From Kipferlia bialata (lineage: Eukaryota; Fornicata): a stretch of 31,165 nt of DNA. Where the stretch lies: NCBI GenBank assembly GCA_003568945.1, contig BDIP01000113.1, positions 1 through 31,165 of the forward strand. Direction: 5' to 3'. The notes under the pieces were generated by a model. The model was not told the DNA's origin. It searched no databases and saw only the letters and a list, made by a program, of their open reading frames with translations. Shown piece after piece: positions 22,013 through 31,113 of the stretch. The first letter of the stretch is position 1; each line of letters opens with the position of its first letter. The translations under genes and the position numbers were made by a program.

Positions 22013-22218
22013 CGTCCTCAGTTACCAAGGTACGTGGTGGAGTAGCTGTGAGGGGCGCCTTCACCTCGTGAGTGTGGAGAAGCACCTTGTCTCCAGACGC
22101 TGAGAAAGGGTGCAGAAGCGTGTTTTTGGACCCTTTTCTAACATGTTTTTTGTTCCGTACAGAGTGCTTCTGTGAGTACCTTGCCCTCTCTCACTGTGCC
22201 CCTGGTGTCCCTATCCAT
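22013..22218. promoter_or_regulatory. Divergent intergenic spacer between two start codons
   Basis: Only 206 bases separate the ATG of the minus-strand 775-residue gene from the proposed ATG of the plus-strand gene. It must hold both promoters. A T-rich patch (22122-22152) with CTAACATG and a later TACAG could be a 5'-UTR intron end, but no core promoter element can be assigned from sequence alone. Confidence 0.4.
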
Positions 22219-23546
22219 ATGGACAGTGAGGCACTGGATGAGGCAGCCAGGGACAAGGAGAACCTGCAGCCCCTGGACGGTGGGCGCCAGCTGAAGCGGG
22301 TGGGTCTTGCCCTGGCACCAGCTGAGGAGACCAGGGATACTAGGAAGCAGAGTGTCAAGTGAGTGGGGGGTGCATAGATATGGACACTGTGCTCATATTA
22401 TGATAGCTTAGTGGTATATATACTGACCTATAGGGGTAGCTGACAGGGTGGTGTGTGTTAGGCCTGTGGCACCTCCCATTTAGTGACTCGACCTTCTCCT
22501 CCCTCACTCCAGGTCCTTTAGGAAGCAGCTCGCCAACCCCTCTCTCGAGGATCCCCTTGAGGTGTGGAGAGAGTACCTGCTGTTCCTGCAACAGAGCAAG
22601 AAGGAGGAAGGTATGAACGGGATACATATATGTGTATTCAGAGTGGTATTCAATCCACATGACCCCCCCTCTCCCCCCCCCCCCTCCCCCCCCCCCCGCA
22701 TACCTGCTCTCTCACGTACCTACCGGCTGTATTGTTCTATTCTCACCCTCAGACTTGGGATCCGAGTCTCGCCTTCGCACCACCCTGAGGACAGAGGTTC
22801 ACAGGGCACTTAGTCAGGACGTGACTGTGATCATTGACGCCTTGAACTATCTCAAGGTTGGACACTATCCCTCTGTGATTCATCTCTCCCTTCTTACCTC
22901 AGAGCTTCCGGTATGAGCTCTTCTGTCTCTCTCGCGATGTCCCCACCCCGTATCTCCACGTGCGGTGTGAGGTCACGAGGGAGGAGGCCCTGGCCCGCAA
23001 TGCAGTCTCGGGTCTCTACACAGAGGAGCAGATATTCCGGCTGTGTGCGTGCTACGAGCCCCCCCTGGCCAAGTCGTCATGGGAGCTCCCCTGCTTTCCA
23101 CTGGGTGCCTCTGACCCGACCCCTGTCTCTGACATCCTGGCCATCTGTAAAGGGTCCAAGGCAGTGCGGTCCTCTGCCTCCAGGAGACTACCTCTGGGCT
23201 CCAACATGGTGGGCATAGGCCTCATCACAGCTGTGACGGGGGATGTGGTGGCTGCCCTGGTGGAGGCATTGGCGGTGCTCAACGCAGGTGGGTGTGTATA
23301 TGGTATATACATTTGATGTTGTGTGTCTGTGTATGAGCGTATCGACGCCCCAGTCCCTCTGACCCCCCAGGCGACAGTGTGGGTGTGGGCTATGGCGTCA
23401 CGTGGCTGGTCCCCCCCGGACTATCCGTCAACTCCCTCCAGTCCCTCAGACAGGAGTTCCTCCTTGTGGCTAGGAGCAGGGCAGATGTGGGTGCCACAGA
23501 CGTGGCAAGGGCATTCGTCAGCTACCTCACACAGCGGTGCAGATGA
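22219..23546 (+). CDS. BubR1/Mad3-like N-terminus joined in frame to P-loop-less Kti12
   Basis: Five exons (22219-22358, 22513-22610, 22753-22856, 22903-23287, 23371-23546; TGA) give 300 residues. Residues 1-79 match the N-terminus of BubR1/Mad3: KENLQPL is followed 41 residues later by DPLEVW, the same spacing as I recall for human BubR1 (KENVQPL..DPLDVW). From exon 3 the protein matches Kti12, the Elongator-associated tRNA wobble-modification ATPase: VIIDALNYLK, SFRYELFCLSR, GLYTEEQIFRL and a C-terminal LRQEFL..FVSYLTQ. The Kti12 P-loop (GxPxxGKS, first ~50 residues) is absent, and so is the BubR1 TPR and everything after it. The switch falls in intron 2, which holds poly-C runs (22665-22697). 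A longer in-frame start at 22072 exists; 22219 is preferred because KEN then lies near the N-terminus. Fusion or misjoin remains open. Confidence 0.8.
22665..22697 (+). repeat. Poly-C block in the intron that joins the Mad3-like and Kti12-like parts
   Basis: A C run broken by single Ts (22665-22697) inside the 142-base intron 22611-22752. It is the same kind of homopolymer that flanks the N gap and ends the window, so it is a credible breakpoint for a mistaken join. Confidence 0.85.
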
Positions 23547-24189
23547 GCAGTGCGTCGGTAGAGAGGTTGCAATCATACATCTTGACGTGGGTTGATTCTA
23601 CCGGATTCATTGATATGCCCGTCTCAGTTGGCCTAACAGGGCCTGTGCCTTACCTACCGTGTCCACCTACTGGGCCTATACGTGTGAGGCCTCGCCATTG
23701 GTGTCAGGTTGAGACTCCAGTACTGTCTCCTTCCCTCAGTGGACAGGAGTGAGGATATGGCGTTCCTCCTTCGTTCAATGCAACTAGCCATTGTCTCGTC
23801 TGCATGAGTGTTACTCATGAGAGGGTCCCAGTCTGTATGGATACATGCTGCTTAATAGTTCAGACTGTCATGCCGCTTTGCTGTATCGTTCTGTGGGGAA
23901 CCTCGGTCACAGTGTGATGCTCCACAGGTTGGTTGTGTAGTCGACAGCTAGTGTGTCTGTTTGGACAGATACTTGTGACTCACGGTGTTTGGAGTTATCG
24001 AGGCTTGAGAGGGCCCTCTATCTAATAGAATCAGGAATATGTATTGTGGTCTGAAGTGAGTAAGATCAGATGAGCCAACAGCTGAGATTGGAATTGGAAT
24101 TGAGGGTACAGAACAAGCAAAAAATCTGGAATGTCTGGGAGTCACCTGACAGACTGATCTCTCCACCCACCTCTGTTCACTGTTCGACC
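23547..24189. other. 643-base spacer between two plus-strand genes, no gene seen
   Basis: No open frame here shows coding character or fused acceptor motifs, and I found no tRNA. The 3' UTR of the upstream gene and the promoter of the PX gene must lie here. It is long for this window, so an RNA gene could be missed. Confidence 0.5.
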
Positions 24190-25359
24190 ATGACAAGCCT
24201 GCAGAGCAGCGTGGACAGGCTGAAGACCCGGGCGAAGGAGCTGGCCCCTGTTGTTGGCAAGAGCGGTCTGTCTGTGGAGGTCAACTCAGTGCTTGACCAC
24301 CTGCAGTCCAACACATCGGAGCAGGACACGCTCACGGCAGTGGCCTTTCTGGAGGAGTACCTGGACACTCTGCAGAGGTGGGTAGTGAGGGGGGACTTGG
24401 GATAGGACACGACAGTGTTAATATTGAGGACTATATGATTAGTGTATTCTCTTCAGTGTGTATGTTACTCTTCGCCACCCCCCTGTCTTCACCCACATTA
24501 GGGAGTCTGAGCTGAGGTCTGCTCTCCAGACAGCCCAGACCGATGCCGAGGAGCTAGCTCTTGCCCTGGACCGGTCCACCCTGGAGTCTGGGTACATCTA
24601 CCTGCCTGACACCCACAACTCTGTGGTGGACGGGGTGATGCCAGCCGGGGGGAGGGGCTGGGGGCTGCCTGTGGCCAAGGACGAGAACCCTCTCAAGGAC
24701 TGCGCCATCACTAGGTGGGGTGGCATAGCTACCGTCACCATTAACCATATTCATTCTCACACCGACTCCCATTCTCTTCTCTTCTCCCTGATCCCCCCCC
24801 TCACCCCAGGGTAGTTGTGGATGAGGCTGTGCAGCACAAGGGCAGGTTCCACCCATTCCACTCATACAGGTGGGGATGGAAGATGTATTGGTATTGGTCT
24901 TGGAATCACTCTATACACTGTCATTTATCTGGGTATTATTAACCCTAGGGTGCTGACTATTACCACCAACGGCCGCATTTACATGGTAAGGAGGCGGTTT
25001 AACGACCTCAAGGCCCTGCACAAGGGCCTCTCTACCCGGGCAGACCCCCCTCCCTTCCCTTCTGTCAGGTTGGTATCAGTATGTATATATACCAGTGTCC
25101 TCTCTTCCCTTCCTACCTCTCTGATACATAGGCACTGGGCTCTTGGAGGAGGAAAGCCAGAGTTCATTGCAGTGCGTGTCCGCGAGATGTCTCGGTATCT
25201 GGAGAGGGTCTGCGGCAGCCAGCTCTTTGCAGAGTCGGAGGTGGGTTGGCATATATATACACATATACACACCCTGTCCTCTTTACTGTCTGATATCAGG
25301 AGCTGCATGCCTTCTTCACAGATGGGGCAGAGTTCAGACCCCAGGCACAGGGGTACTGA
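24190..25359 (+). CDS. PX-domain (phosphoinositide-binding) protein, sorting-nexin-like
   Basis: Six exons: 24190-24377, 24502-24714, 24810-24869, 24949-25068, 25132-25240 and 25300-25359, encoding 249 residues. Residues 1 to about 90 are likely helical or coiled coil (SSVDRLKTRAKEL, LRSALQTAQTDAEEL). From about residue 155 a PX domain follows: VLTITTNGRIYMV leads to the RRRF basic motif used by PX domains to grip phosphatidylinositol 3-phosphate, then FNDLKALHKGL, a Pro-rich PPPFPSV loop and the closing helix FIAVRVREMSRYLERV. It probably acts on endosomal or vacuolar membranes; Giardia also has PX proteins. Five introns, four of them splitting an Arg codon as AG|G, mark a protosplice preference. 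The PX call is good; the exact subfamily is not determined. Confidence 0.85.
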
Positions 25360-25625
25360 GCCGGGTGTGGGGGGTGAGGCTAAGCCGGGGGCCTCGTGTA
25401 GCTGTACCAATGAATAATAGATCATAATAGTGTGAGGGACTGAAATGGTGCAACTGCTTCAATGGACCGACACATCCCTGCAAACGACATTTATGACGGA
25501 AAGACAGCCTCCAGGCAACAAACCTGGGGCAACGACAGATGTAGTACAGCATCTGAAACACTAACTAAAGAAGTGTACTATAGGAACTATTACAACTGTG
25601 GAACGCACTTCGAGTAAACTTGTCT
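25360..25625. other. Convergent spacer between the PX gene and a small minus-strand gene
   Basis: This is 266 bases between two stop codons. No further coding exon is supported. It should contain both 3' UTRs. Confidence 0.6.
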
Positions 25626-26011
25626 TCACCTGCCCTTCTTCTCCTTGTCGCCAAAGCAAGCAGCCATGGTCCCATCAAGATACTCCTCTCTCTCCATAAC
25701 ACCATCACTCTGAATCACATAGCTCTTGCCAGGCTTTGCACTGACAAAGAACTGGTCTTCACACACACACATTTCAATCTGGGCCCTAGTAGGCAGAGGA
25801 CGAATACTCGGGTAGTACACTCGTGTGCTGGAGCCCTTGTATCCTGGTATGAAAAGAAACCCTCAATGAAGTTATGAGTGTAGCAGGACTAGTCACCTGG
25901 AGCAGCTTCCTCAACGACAAACTCCTCAGTGGGAGCAGCGGAAAACAGCTGGAACGGGGTACCGAACGGGTCACCCGCGGAGCTGCTCTCTTCGTCGGAA
26001 CAACCTTCCAT
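25626..26011 (-). CDS. Small orphan protein (110 residues, two exons)
   Basis: Exon 1 (25897-26011) starts at ATG 26011 and encodes an acidic, Ser-rich N-terminus (MEGCSDEESSSAGDPF). A 53-base intron, 25844-25896, separates it from exon 2 (25626-25843, TGA), which encodes a compact segment including YYPSIRPLPTRAQIEM and CVCEDQFFVSAKPGKSYV and a basic tail KEKKGR. The frame is kept (GCTCCAG|GATAC). I do not recognise the family. There is no signal peptide or membrane segment. The intron is the shortest I mapped, apart from the 46-base one at 22857-22902, and lacks the usual fused branch motif next to its AG (it ends TTCATACCAG). It is divergent with the next gene across 675 bases. Confidence 0.7.
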
Positions 26012-26096
26012 GATACTCAATATCTTCTTCTGACAGAAGAGTCCCCCAGCAGTCCCCTAGTCAACCTACTCTGAAGAGGACCCTTTTGTTAATATC

Positions 26097-26154
26097 ACCG
26101 AATCGGATTTTTTGTCGGAAAGTTCCGAATTTCCAGTGGAAATTTTCCACTGGA
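26097..26154. promoter_or_regulatory. Stacked inverted repeats upstream of the small orphan gene
   Basis: Three adjacent palindromic elements. The first is CCGAATCGG-type at about 26098-26106. The second is TCGGAA-AG-TTCCGA at 26115-26128. The third is a perfect 11-base-arm repeat with arms 26132-26142 and 26144-26154 (TCCAGTGGAAA / TTTCCACTGGA). They lie 85-145 bases upstream of the minus-strand ATG. They could be a protein-binding site or part of an RNA; function is unknown. Confidence 0.5.
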
Positions 26155-26184
26155 GTCCACATCGTGGTATCGAGGTGGGGATAA

Positions 26185-26310
26185 GCAGCTCTTTTGTCGC
26201 TGTTTTATTAGCGAAGGATGGTTACTTTGTAGCATATCGCCTTTGTCTATGCTGACAGCGCATAATTGAGTTTTTGGTGGCCAATCAGGGGGCTTTTAGC
26301 ATCTCTGGTT
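26185..26310 (+). ncRNA. Possible U5-like small nuclear RNA (weak candidate)
   Basis: A stem TAGCATA / TATGCTG (one G-U pair) at 26230-26236 and 26248-26254 closes an 11-base loop, TCGCCTTTGTC. U5 snRNA loop I is 11 bases long and contains GCCUUU. An outer CGCTG / CAGCG pairing (26198-26202 with 26256-26260) could form the lower stem, and GTTTTTGG at 26270-26277 resembles an Sm site. Against it, the loop departs from the invariant GCCUUUUAC at two positions, the lower stem is short, and no strong 3' terminal hairpin follows. An intron-rich genome needs a U5, but this locus is only a guess. Confidence 0.25.
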
Positions 26311-26686
26311 TATGGTTGTTCTATTCGAACTAATCTGGCTACTGACTTCTTATATGCTCTGTTTATTAATGGTATAGCGGTGTTCCCGTGACGATATCGA
26401 CTCTTTCCCGAGGCATCTTGCCCAAGAGTGAATATTCCAATTGGTAGGGCTATCCTGACTCTTCTCGTCTGGCTCTGTCGGAGAGAAGGATGATTGGTTG
26501 CTTTTACCGCTATCTGAGGGACACAGTTATTCTGGTCTGTTTATTAAGCTTAATGCTTGACAGTATTAGTTCTGGCGGGCTGAGCGTTTGTGAGGAGATA
26601 CCTTCATGCTACCCTGAGAGCCCATAGGGTATCTCTCGGTACTATCACAAGCCCCTCCATCACTTAGCTATTCCAACGATACTGGC

Positions 26687-27599
26687 ATGCCTCAGTACTT
26701 TCGGAGGATCTCCCACATAGAGAGGCTCATATACAAGGTCCCCAAGGTATGGTGGTTATTCTTGATCAATTATCTGTGGCATTGTTCCCATTCACGGCAG
26801 GACCTTGTGTATGTTACCACTCTCCACATTCGTCAGGTCAACGTGGGGCCCAGTGGCATCACAGTGGAGATCCCGGTTGGGTTCTGTCTGTCCAACGAAG
26901 GTACACGACGTGTGCTATATTGTTACTCGCGCACACTTTCCGTTTCTCTCTCTTTCTGTCTCTCTCTCTCTCTCTCTCTCCCCCCCCCACTCTGCCCCTA
27001 ACCACCAAGCTGCCGATGTCACCAACCCTAACCTCTTGTGCCGCATCCCCCCTTGGTTGGTGCATGAGTTCCTCTTCCGCACTCACAGGAACAAGCTGCG
27101 TGGGAGCAAGGTTACGAGGGAGACAGCCAACAGCCTACTCACTGGGACAGAGTGGGGGGTGAATCCAGAGCTGCAGGTGAGCACTCTCTCTCCCTCTCTC
27201 TCTCCTCCTCCTCTCTCCATCAACCACTGCCCTGCCTCCCTGACCCCAGTCCATGGAGCGCTTTGTGGCCCTTGCCAACACTGCCACAGTCATACCTAGC
27301 CTGGTGGCAGTGCCCAAGGCAGCAGTCAGGTGGGAGGCACATACATACACATTCTACTTTGGATACTTGGGTGGAGAGTTGCTGTGTATGTATTCATGAT
27401 ACATAGAATTCTATATAATATCCTATATGTATATATATATATATCTGACCCCAGGTTCAGCTCTGGGGAGAAGGCCCCTGTGCAGGAGAGAGTGGGCCAG
27501 GTCTTCATCGGCCTGGGGGTGATAGGGGGCGGCATACTCGCTGGGATCCTCACCAACCTCTTCATTGAGAGTGAGGGCGTCAACTTCCCAAGGCTATAA
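26687..27599 (+). CDS. Orphan protein with one C-terminal membrane segment (183 residues)
   Basis: Five exons: 26687-26746, 26801-26900, 27010-27176, 27250-27329 and 27455-27599 (TAA). The N-terminus MPQYFRRISHIERLIYKVPK is basic. A beta-rich middle follows (DLVYVTTLHIRQVNV, GITVEIPVGFCLS), then a helical part with CRIPPWLVHEFLFRTH. Near residues 155-175 lies a glycine-rich hydrophobic stretch (VFIGLGVIGGGILAGILTNL) followed by only about 13 residues, so a tail-anchored or single-pass topology is likely. I do not recognise the family. Intron 2 carries a long sense (CT)n tract and its acceptor ends CCAAG. It is convergent with Rpn11. Confidence 0.75.
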
Positions 27600-27809
27600 A
27601 TCAAAGGGGTATATGAGTGGTATTGTTGTATTTCATGTTACAACGATGTATAGGTATGGGATGTGGTTTTGCACTCATTTGGGAATAGAATTACTCTGCT
27701 ACACAATGTGTATTGAAGAAGTCATCCCGGTATCAGTACACTGTATTGTATATATAATCCACTGCAATGTGTCTGTGAAGCATCTATTCAACGTTCACAA
27801 AGTATCTAT
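27600..27809. other. Convergent spacer between the orphan membrane gene and Rpn11
   Basis: This is 210 bases between stop codons. It is AT-rich and has no supported coding content. Confidence 0.6.
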
Positions 27810-29236
27810 CTAGTCGAGCACCATGCCCTCTCCACTGCCTGGGAGGGAGAATGCACTGGCATTGCCTGGAGGTCAGGGACAGAGAATAGAATATGGATAC
27901 AGTAGAGAGAGTGTTGTATGCACTGTCAAGACACTGCCCCCATACCTAGGACTGTGAGGGATGTGGCCACTGAGCTCTCCATCAGCCTCTCGGCCAGCTC
28001 CGACAGGTGCCTCTTGGGGTCCAGCCTGCCCGTGTCTGGTACCTTGTCCTCGGTGTCCAGGGAGGACTGCTCCTTGAGCCGGGAGGCAAACTGCGACATG
28101 AGGTCTGCTGCCTTGTCGAGGGAGGCATCGGTGTCTGCCTCTGCCACACCCACCCCTGCCCCTAGGGTGGCACCACCAACCCTGTGGAGAATGGCGTCCT
28201 CCACCTCGTTGGGCCTGATCTCGGTCTCCAGGCAGTAGTACTGCTGGCCCAGCCCATGCACAATGGTCTGGATGGGGGGTTGCCTCAGGTACCCCAGGTT
28301 GGAGGTGGTCTTGCGCTTGGCGTCTGGGTCCCCGGCCAGCATGCCAGCTGGGCCATCCCCCAACAGCCGGAATGCCTCCAGCACCACATTGCCCCTGACA
28401 CTCTGCACAGGGTCCACAACAACGGCAACGGCCCTGGGGGGTGAAGGGAAGGAAGGGAGAGAAAGGGGGAGAGAAAGAGGGGGAGAGAAAGAGGTGGGGG
28501 GTAGAACACAAATGACTGGAAGCATGTTACGCTGACTACATCAATGGAAGATAAAGAACACAACTATACAACAAACCCAAACCACCCTGCTAACCACGCT
28601 GCCTACCTGTCGTTGAGCTGCTCAAACGAGGCCTGTGTCCTCTGATCTGTGCCACTCAGCCAGCACCCAAAGCCAGGGTGGGAGTGGTACCAGCCAACGG
28701 AGGGCTCGGTGGTGCCCACCCGCTTCAGCAGGTCCATCATCTCAGCCTGGTACACCTCGTCCACAGCCTCGACAGAGGTGCCAGAGCCTGGGGGTGAGAC
28801 TGGGCAATAGAGAAGAAGGAAGAGAGGGCCATCTACGGATAGGAGTCCTCAGGGACAGAAGTGATTAACCAGGGATACATACATACACACAAATACGGCC
28901 AACAGCAATATGAATATGTACATCTAGAATAAGTAGAATAAGTAGAACTAGTAGTAGTGGAAGAGTAGAAAAGGAAAGGGCGGCCCACACAAACCAACCA
29001 CATGTCAACTGACCTGACTGAGGCATTGCGAACACGTCAGTGATGTGTACTGTGTACTGGTCAACATATCTTCCCAGGACCAGCCCCATAACCTCCATGG
29101 GCACCCCACTCTTACCGTGGGCCAGCATCTTGAGCAGGGCCAGTGGCGAGATGACCACAGTCTCAGATGTGTCGCTCACAGTCTTCTTCTTCCCAGCTCC
29201 GCCCATCTGCTGCTGCAGCAGGGCATTAATGTCCAT
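27810..29236 (-). CDS. PSMD14: 26S proteasome regulatory subunit Rpn11/PSMD14, deubiquitinase
   Basis: Four exons: 29014-29236, 28607-28787, 27946-28433 and 27810-27865, encoding 315 residues, the usual length for Rpn11 (about 310). It is the zinc metalloprotease of the 19S lid that removes ubiquitin chains from substrates as they enter the proteasome. The MPN/JAMM domain is complete: an upstream catalytic Glu in [13 protein letters not shown], and the metal motif in [19 protein letters not shown] (H-x-H-P...S-x-x-D). [11 protein letters not shown] and TSNLGYL follow as in other Rpn11s. The C-terminal [14 protein letters not shown] segment is conserved, but the last exon is a short divergent tail. 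Residues about 225-275 are Ala/Asp-rich and unlike the human protein. Divergent from the next gene across 282 bases. Confidence 0.97.
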
Positions 29237-29518
29237 TTTGAACCTGTGTGAGAGGAAGAAAAGGACGGTTGGCAGGTGTAAGGAGAGAATACTTCAAAGG
29301 ATCGAGGCCAATGTACTCTCACCCATCCAACAGACACTGAAAAGCAACCAAATATACCAGATCTAGTAAACTTACACACCTGAGCCACTAGAGAGACTCT
29401 GGTTCCGTGTTACTCACGAGAATGTGTAGGAAAGGCAGTAGTGTACAGCAGCCAACAATTGTATTAGGGGTTAGCTCTCAGACTGCAAAGCCTCTCTTGC
29501 CAGTGACTGCCACTGTCA
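29237..29518. promoter_or_regulatory. Divergent spacer between Rpn11 and an acidic orphan gene
   Basis: This is 282 bases between two ATGs, so it should contain both promoters. I could not assign a motif; the sequence is mixed with short AG-rich and CA-rich patches. Confidence 0.4.
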
Positions 29519-30880
29519 ATGGCTAAGCGGGGCTCACGGATCATCGACTCAGACGATGAGTCAGACTATGAAGACGATCTGTTTGCCCAGCCATCCAGCG
29601 AGGAAGAGGTATGAATAATGAATCCTACTGGAAACTACATACTATATTATAAGCGTAGGTTACTCAGTCCCAGCTGGGTCACCAGGCCTTGTACCCCCTA
29701 TCTGTTAGTATATCCCCCCTCCCCCCCCCTCTCCCGCCAGGTGTATGTGGACGAGGAGGTGCAGTCTGTGAGGGACAAGGCCCGGCTCAAGAGGCGGCAG
29801 GCTCTCAAGGCCAAGGTCAGGGGCACCCCCAGCAAGAGGAGACCCGAGGTCAGGACCAGACCCAAGGCCAGTGTGATCGAGGACTCGGACGATGAGGTTG
29901 AGGGAGAGTGGGAGGGAGAGAAGACCCACCAGGTGATGGGTGCCGCTGACCTGAGGCGGCCTGCCCTGGCCCTTCCCGTCTTCTCCAGTCAGGCGACATA
30001 CGGGGTGGGGGAGGATGTTGCTCTGAGGGCATTCAGTGTGGCGGTGTCTGAGTGGGTGAAGAACAAGGTGGGTATTGGCTTTGAAACGAACACTATATAG
30101 CCACCACATTTACTCTCTCTGGCCTAACACCCTAGGGAGAGCGCCTCGACCTGGCTGGAGGGGCCATTGAGGTAACCTTTGTACAGTCTGTGGGTAGTGA
30201 CAGGAGCACCCGTGCTCTGATGGATGAGTGGTACACCACGCCCAGAAAGGCACCAGCTCTGAAGGTATATGGCAGCTCGTCTATCTAGTAATTAGCAACA
30301 CTGCTTCCTCACACACTCGACTGACGTGCAGACCCTCCTCAAGATGGACCCCTTTGTCAGCATAGTGGCATACCCCAAGGAGGCCAGCCTGGCCCAGCCT
30401 GACCCAATGTCCTTTGCACACGATCTGCCCCGCTATGTGGCCCTGCAGACCTGTGAGTCCTTCACCCCAGACGGTAACGGCCTGTCAGACGCTGTGCTGT
30501 CTCTGACCCAGCCCATAGAGAGCACACAGCCGTCCTCATCTCCCAGGGTGAAGGGTAAGGGCGAGGCAGCACCAGCTGGTGCATGTGCGGGACCCGCCAT
30601 GTTCACCTCCCTCATTGGCAAGCTGAAGGAGAGTGCTGTTCGTACCCTTGGTCCTGTGAAGTGCTCGACTAAGACTGGCGGTGGCTATGTCCCAGGTAAT
30701 GTCGGGGGTGTGACTGAGGTTGACGGGGTGCGGTTCCTGTCTATAGTTGGGACAGGTGCGTCGAAGGGGGAGGCCGTGCCCCAGCCGCTGAGGATGGCCA
30801 AGACCATGGTGGTCAAGCAGCTCAAGACAATGTACGCAAGGGTGCTGGATCTCTACCTCGAAAGCCTCGAGTCAGAATGA
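29519..30880 (+). CDS. Orphan protein with acidic N-terminus (364 residues)
   Basis: Four exons: 29519-29608, 29741-30067, 30136-30264 and 30332-30880 (TGA), all in frame. The N-terminus is a serine/acidic run (IIDSDDESDYEDDLF) typical of CK2 sites, followed by a basic stretch (RDKARLKRRQALKAKVRG, SKRRPEVRTRPK) that looks like a nuclear localisation signal, then a second acidic patch (IEDSDDEVEGEWEGE). The remaining ~260 residues look folded (e.g. RAFSVAVSEWVKNK, TLLKMDPFVSIVAYPK) and end in a helix (MVVKQLKTMYARVLDLYLES). A nuclear or chromatin role is inferred from the charged N-terminus only; I do not recognise the family. AGTAAA, the Giardia-type poly(A) signal, lies 8 bases after the stop. 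Confidence 0.8.
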
Positions 30881-31113
30881 GACAGTGAGTAAATGGTGTA
30901 TAATTATGGGTTTGTAGTAAGATGTGCATAAGTAGCATTGGTGTGACACTGTCAGAAAACAAGTACAGTTGAATGAGTGCCGAAACGTGTATTTGAGTAT
31001 TCCAATGGATTGACTCTACCCTGTCCTCTGTCACTCTGCTCTCTTCACTCACAACCCATCATACATTGAACTGAACACATCTCTGCCCTGTGGTATAACC
31101 TGTAACAGGACCC

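Larger units (their letters stand above)
26012..26686. other. Long divergent spacer with hairpins and no open frame
   Basis: At 675 bases this is the longest gene-free stretch and is more AT-rich than the flanking genes. It holds at least three short inverted repeats at 26097-26154, a repeated ctgtttattaa (26359 and 26537), and a hairpin with a U5-like loop near 26230-26254. It must include the promoters of both flanking genes. None of the open frames in it looks coding. Confidence 0.6.

Noticed and set aside
22122-22145. Shared GGACCCTTTT near 22129 and 26078 as a promoter element
   Set aside because: Only two occurrences, in opposite orientation relative to the adjacent genes, and absent from the other divergent spacers.
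22072-22218. Upstream in-frame start extending the Mad3-like N-terminus
   Set aside because: The extension is hydrophobic and Cys/Phe-rich, does not resemble any BubR1/Mad3 and contains intron-like CTAAC..TACAG sequence. The later ATG gives a KEN box near the N-terminus.
23655-23700. U1-like 5' end (CCTTACCTACC) in the spacer after the Kti12 part
   Set aside because: It differs from the U1 5' end (ACTTACCTG) and I found neither an Sm site nor the expected stem-loops nearby.
23547-24189. tRNA genes in the spacers
   Set aside because: No A-box/B-box pair with cloverleaf potential was visible in this or the other spacers.
26478-26510. U6-like stretch (GGAGAGAAGGATGATTGG)
   Set aside because: The invariant ACAGAGA is not present and no intramolecular stem or terminal T-run fits U6.
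30888-30893. AGTAAA poly(A) signal as a general 3' signal
   Set aside because: It is well placed after one gene but I did not find it consistently after the other stop codons.
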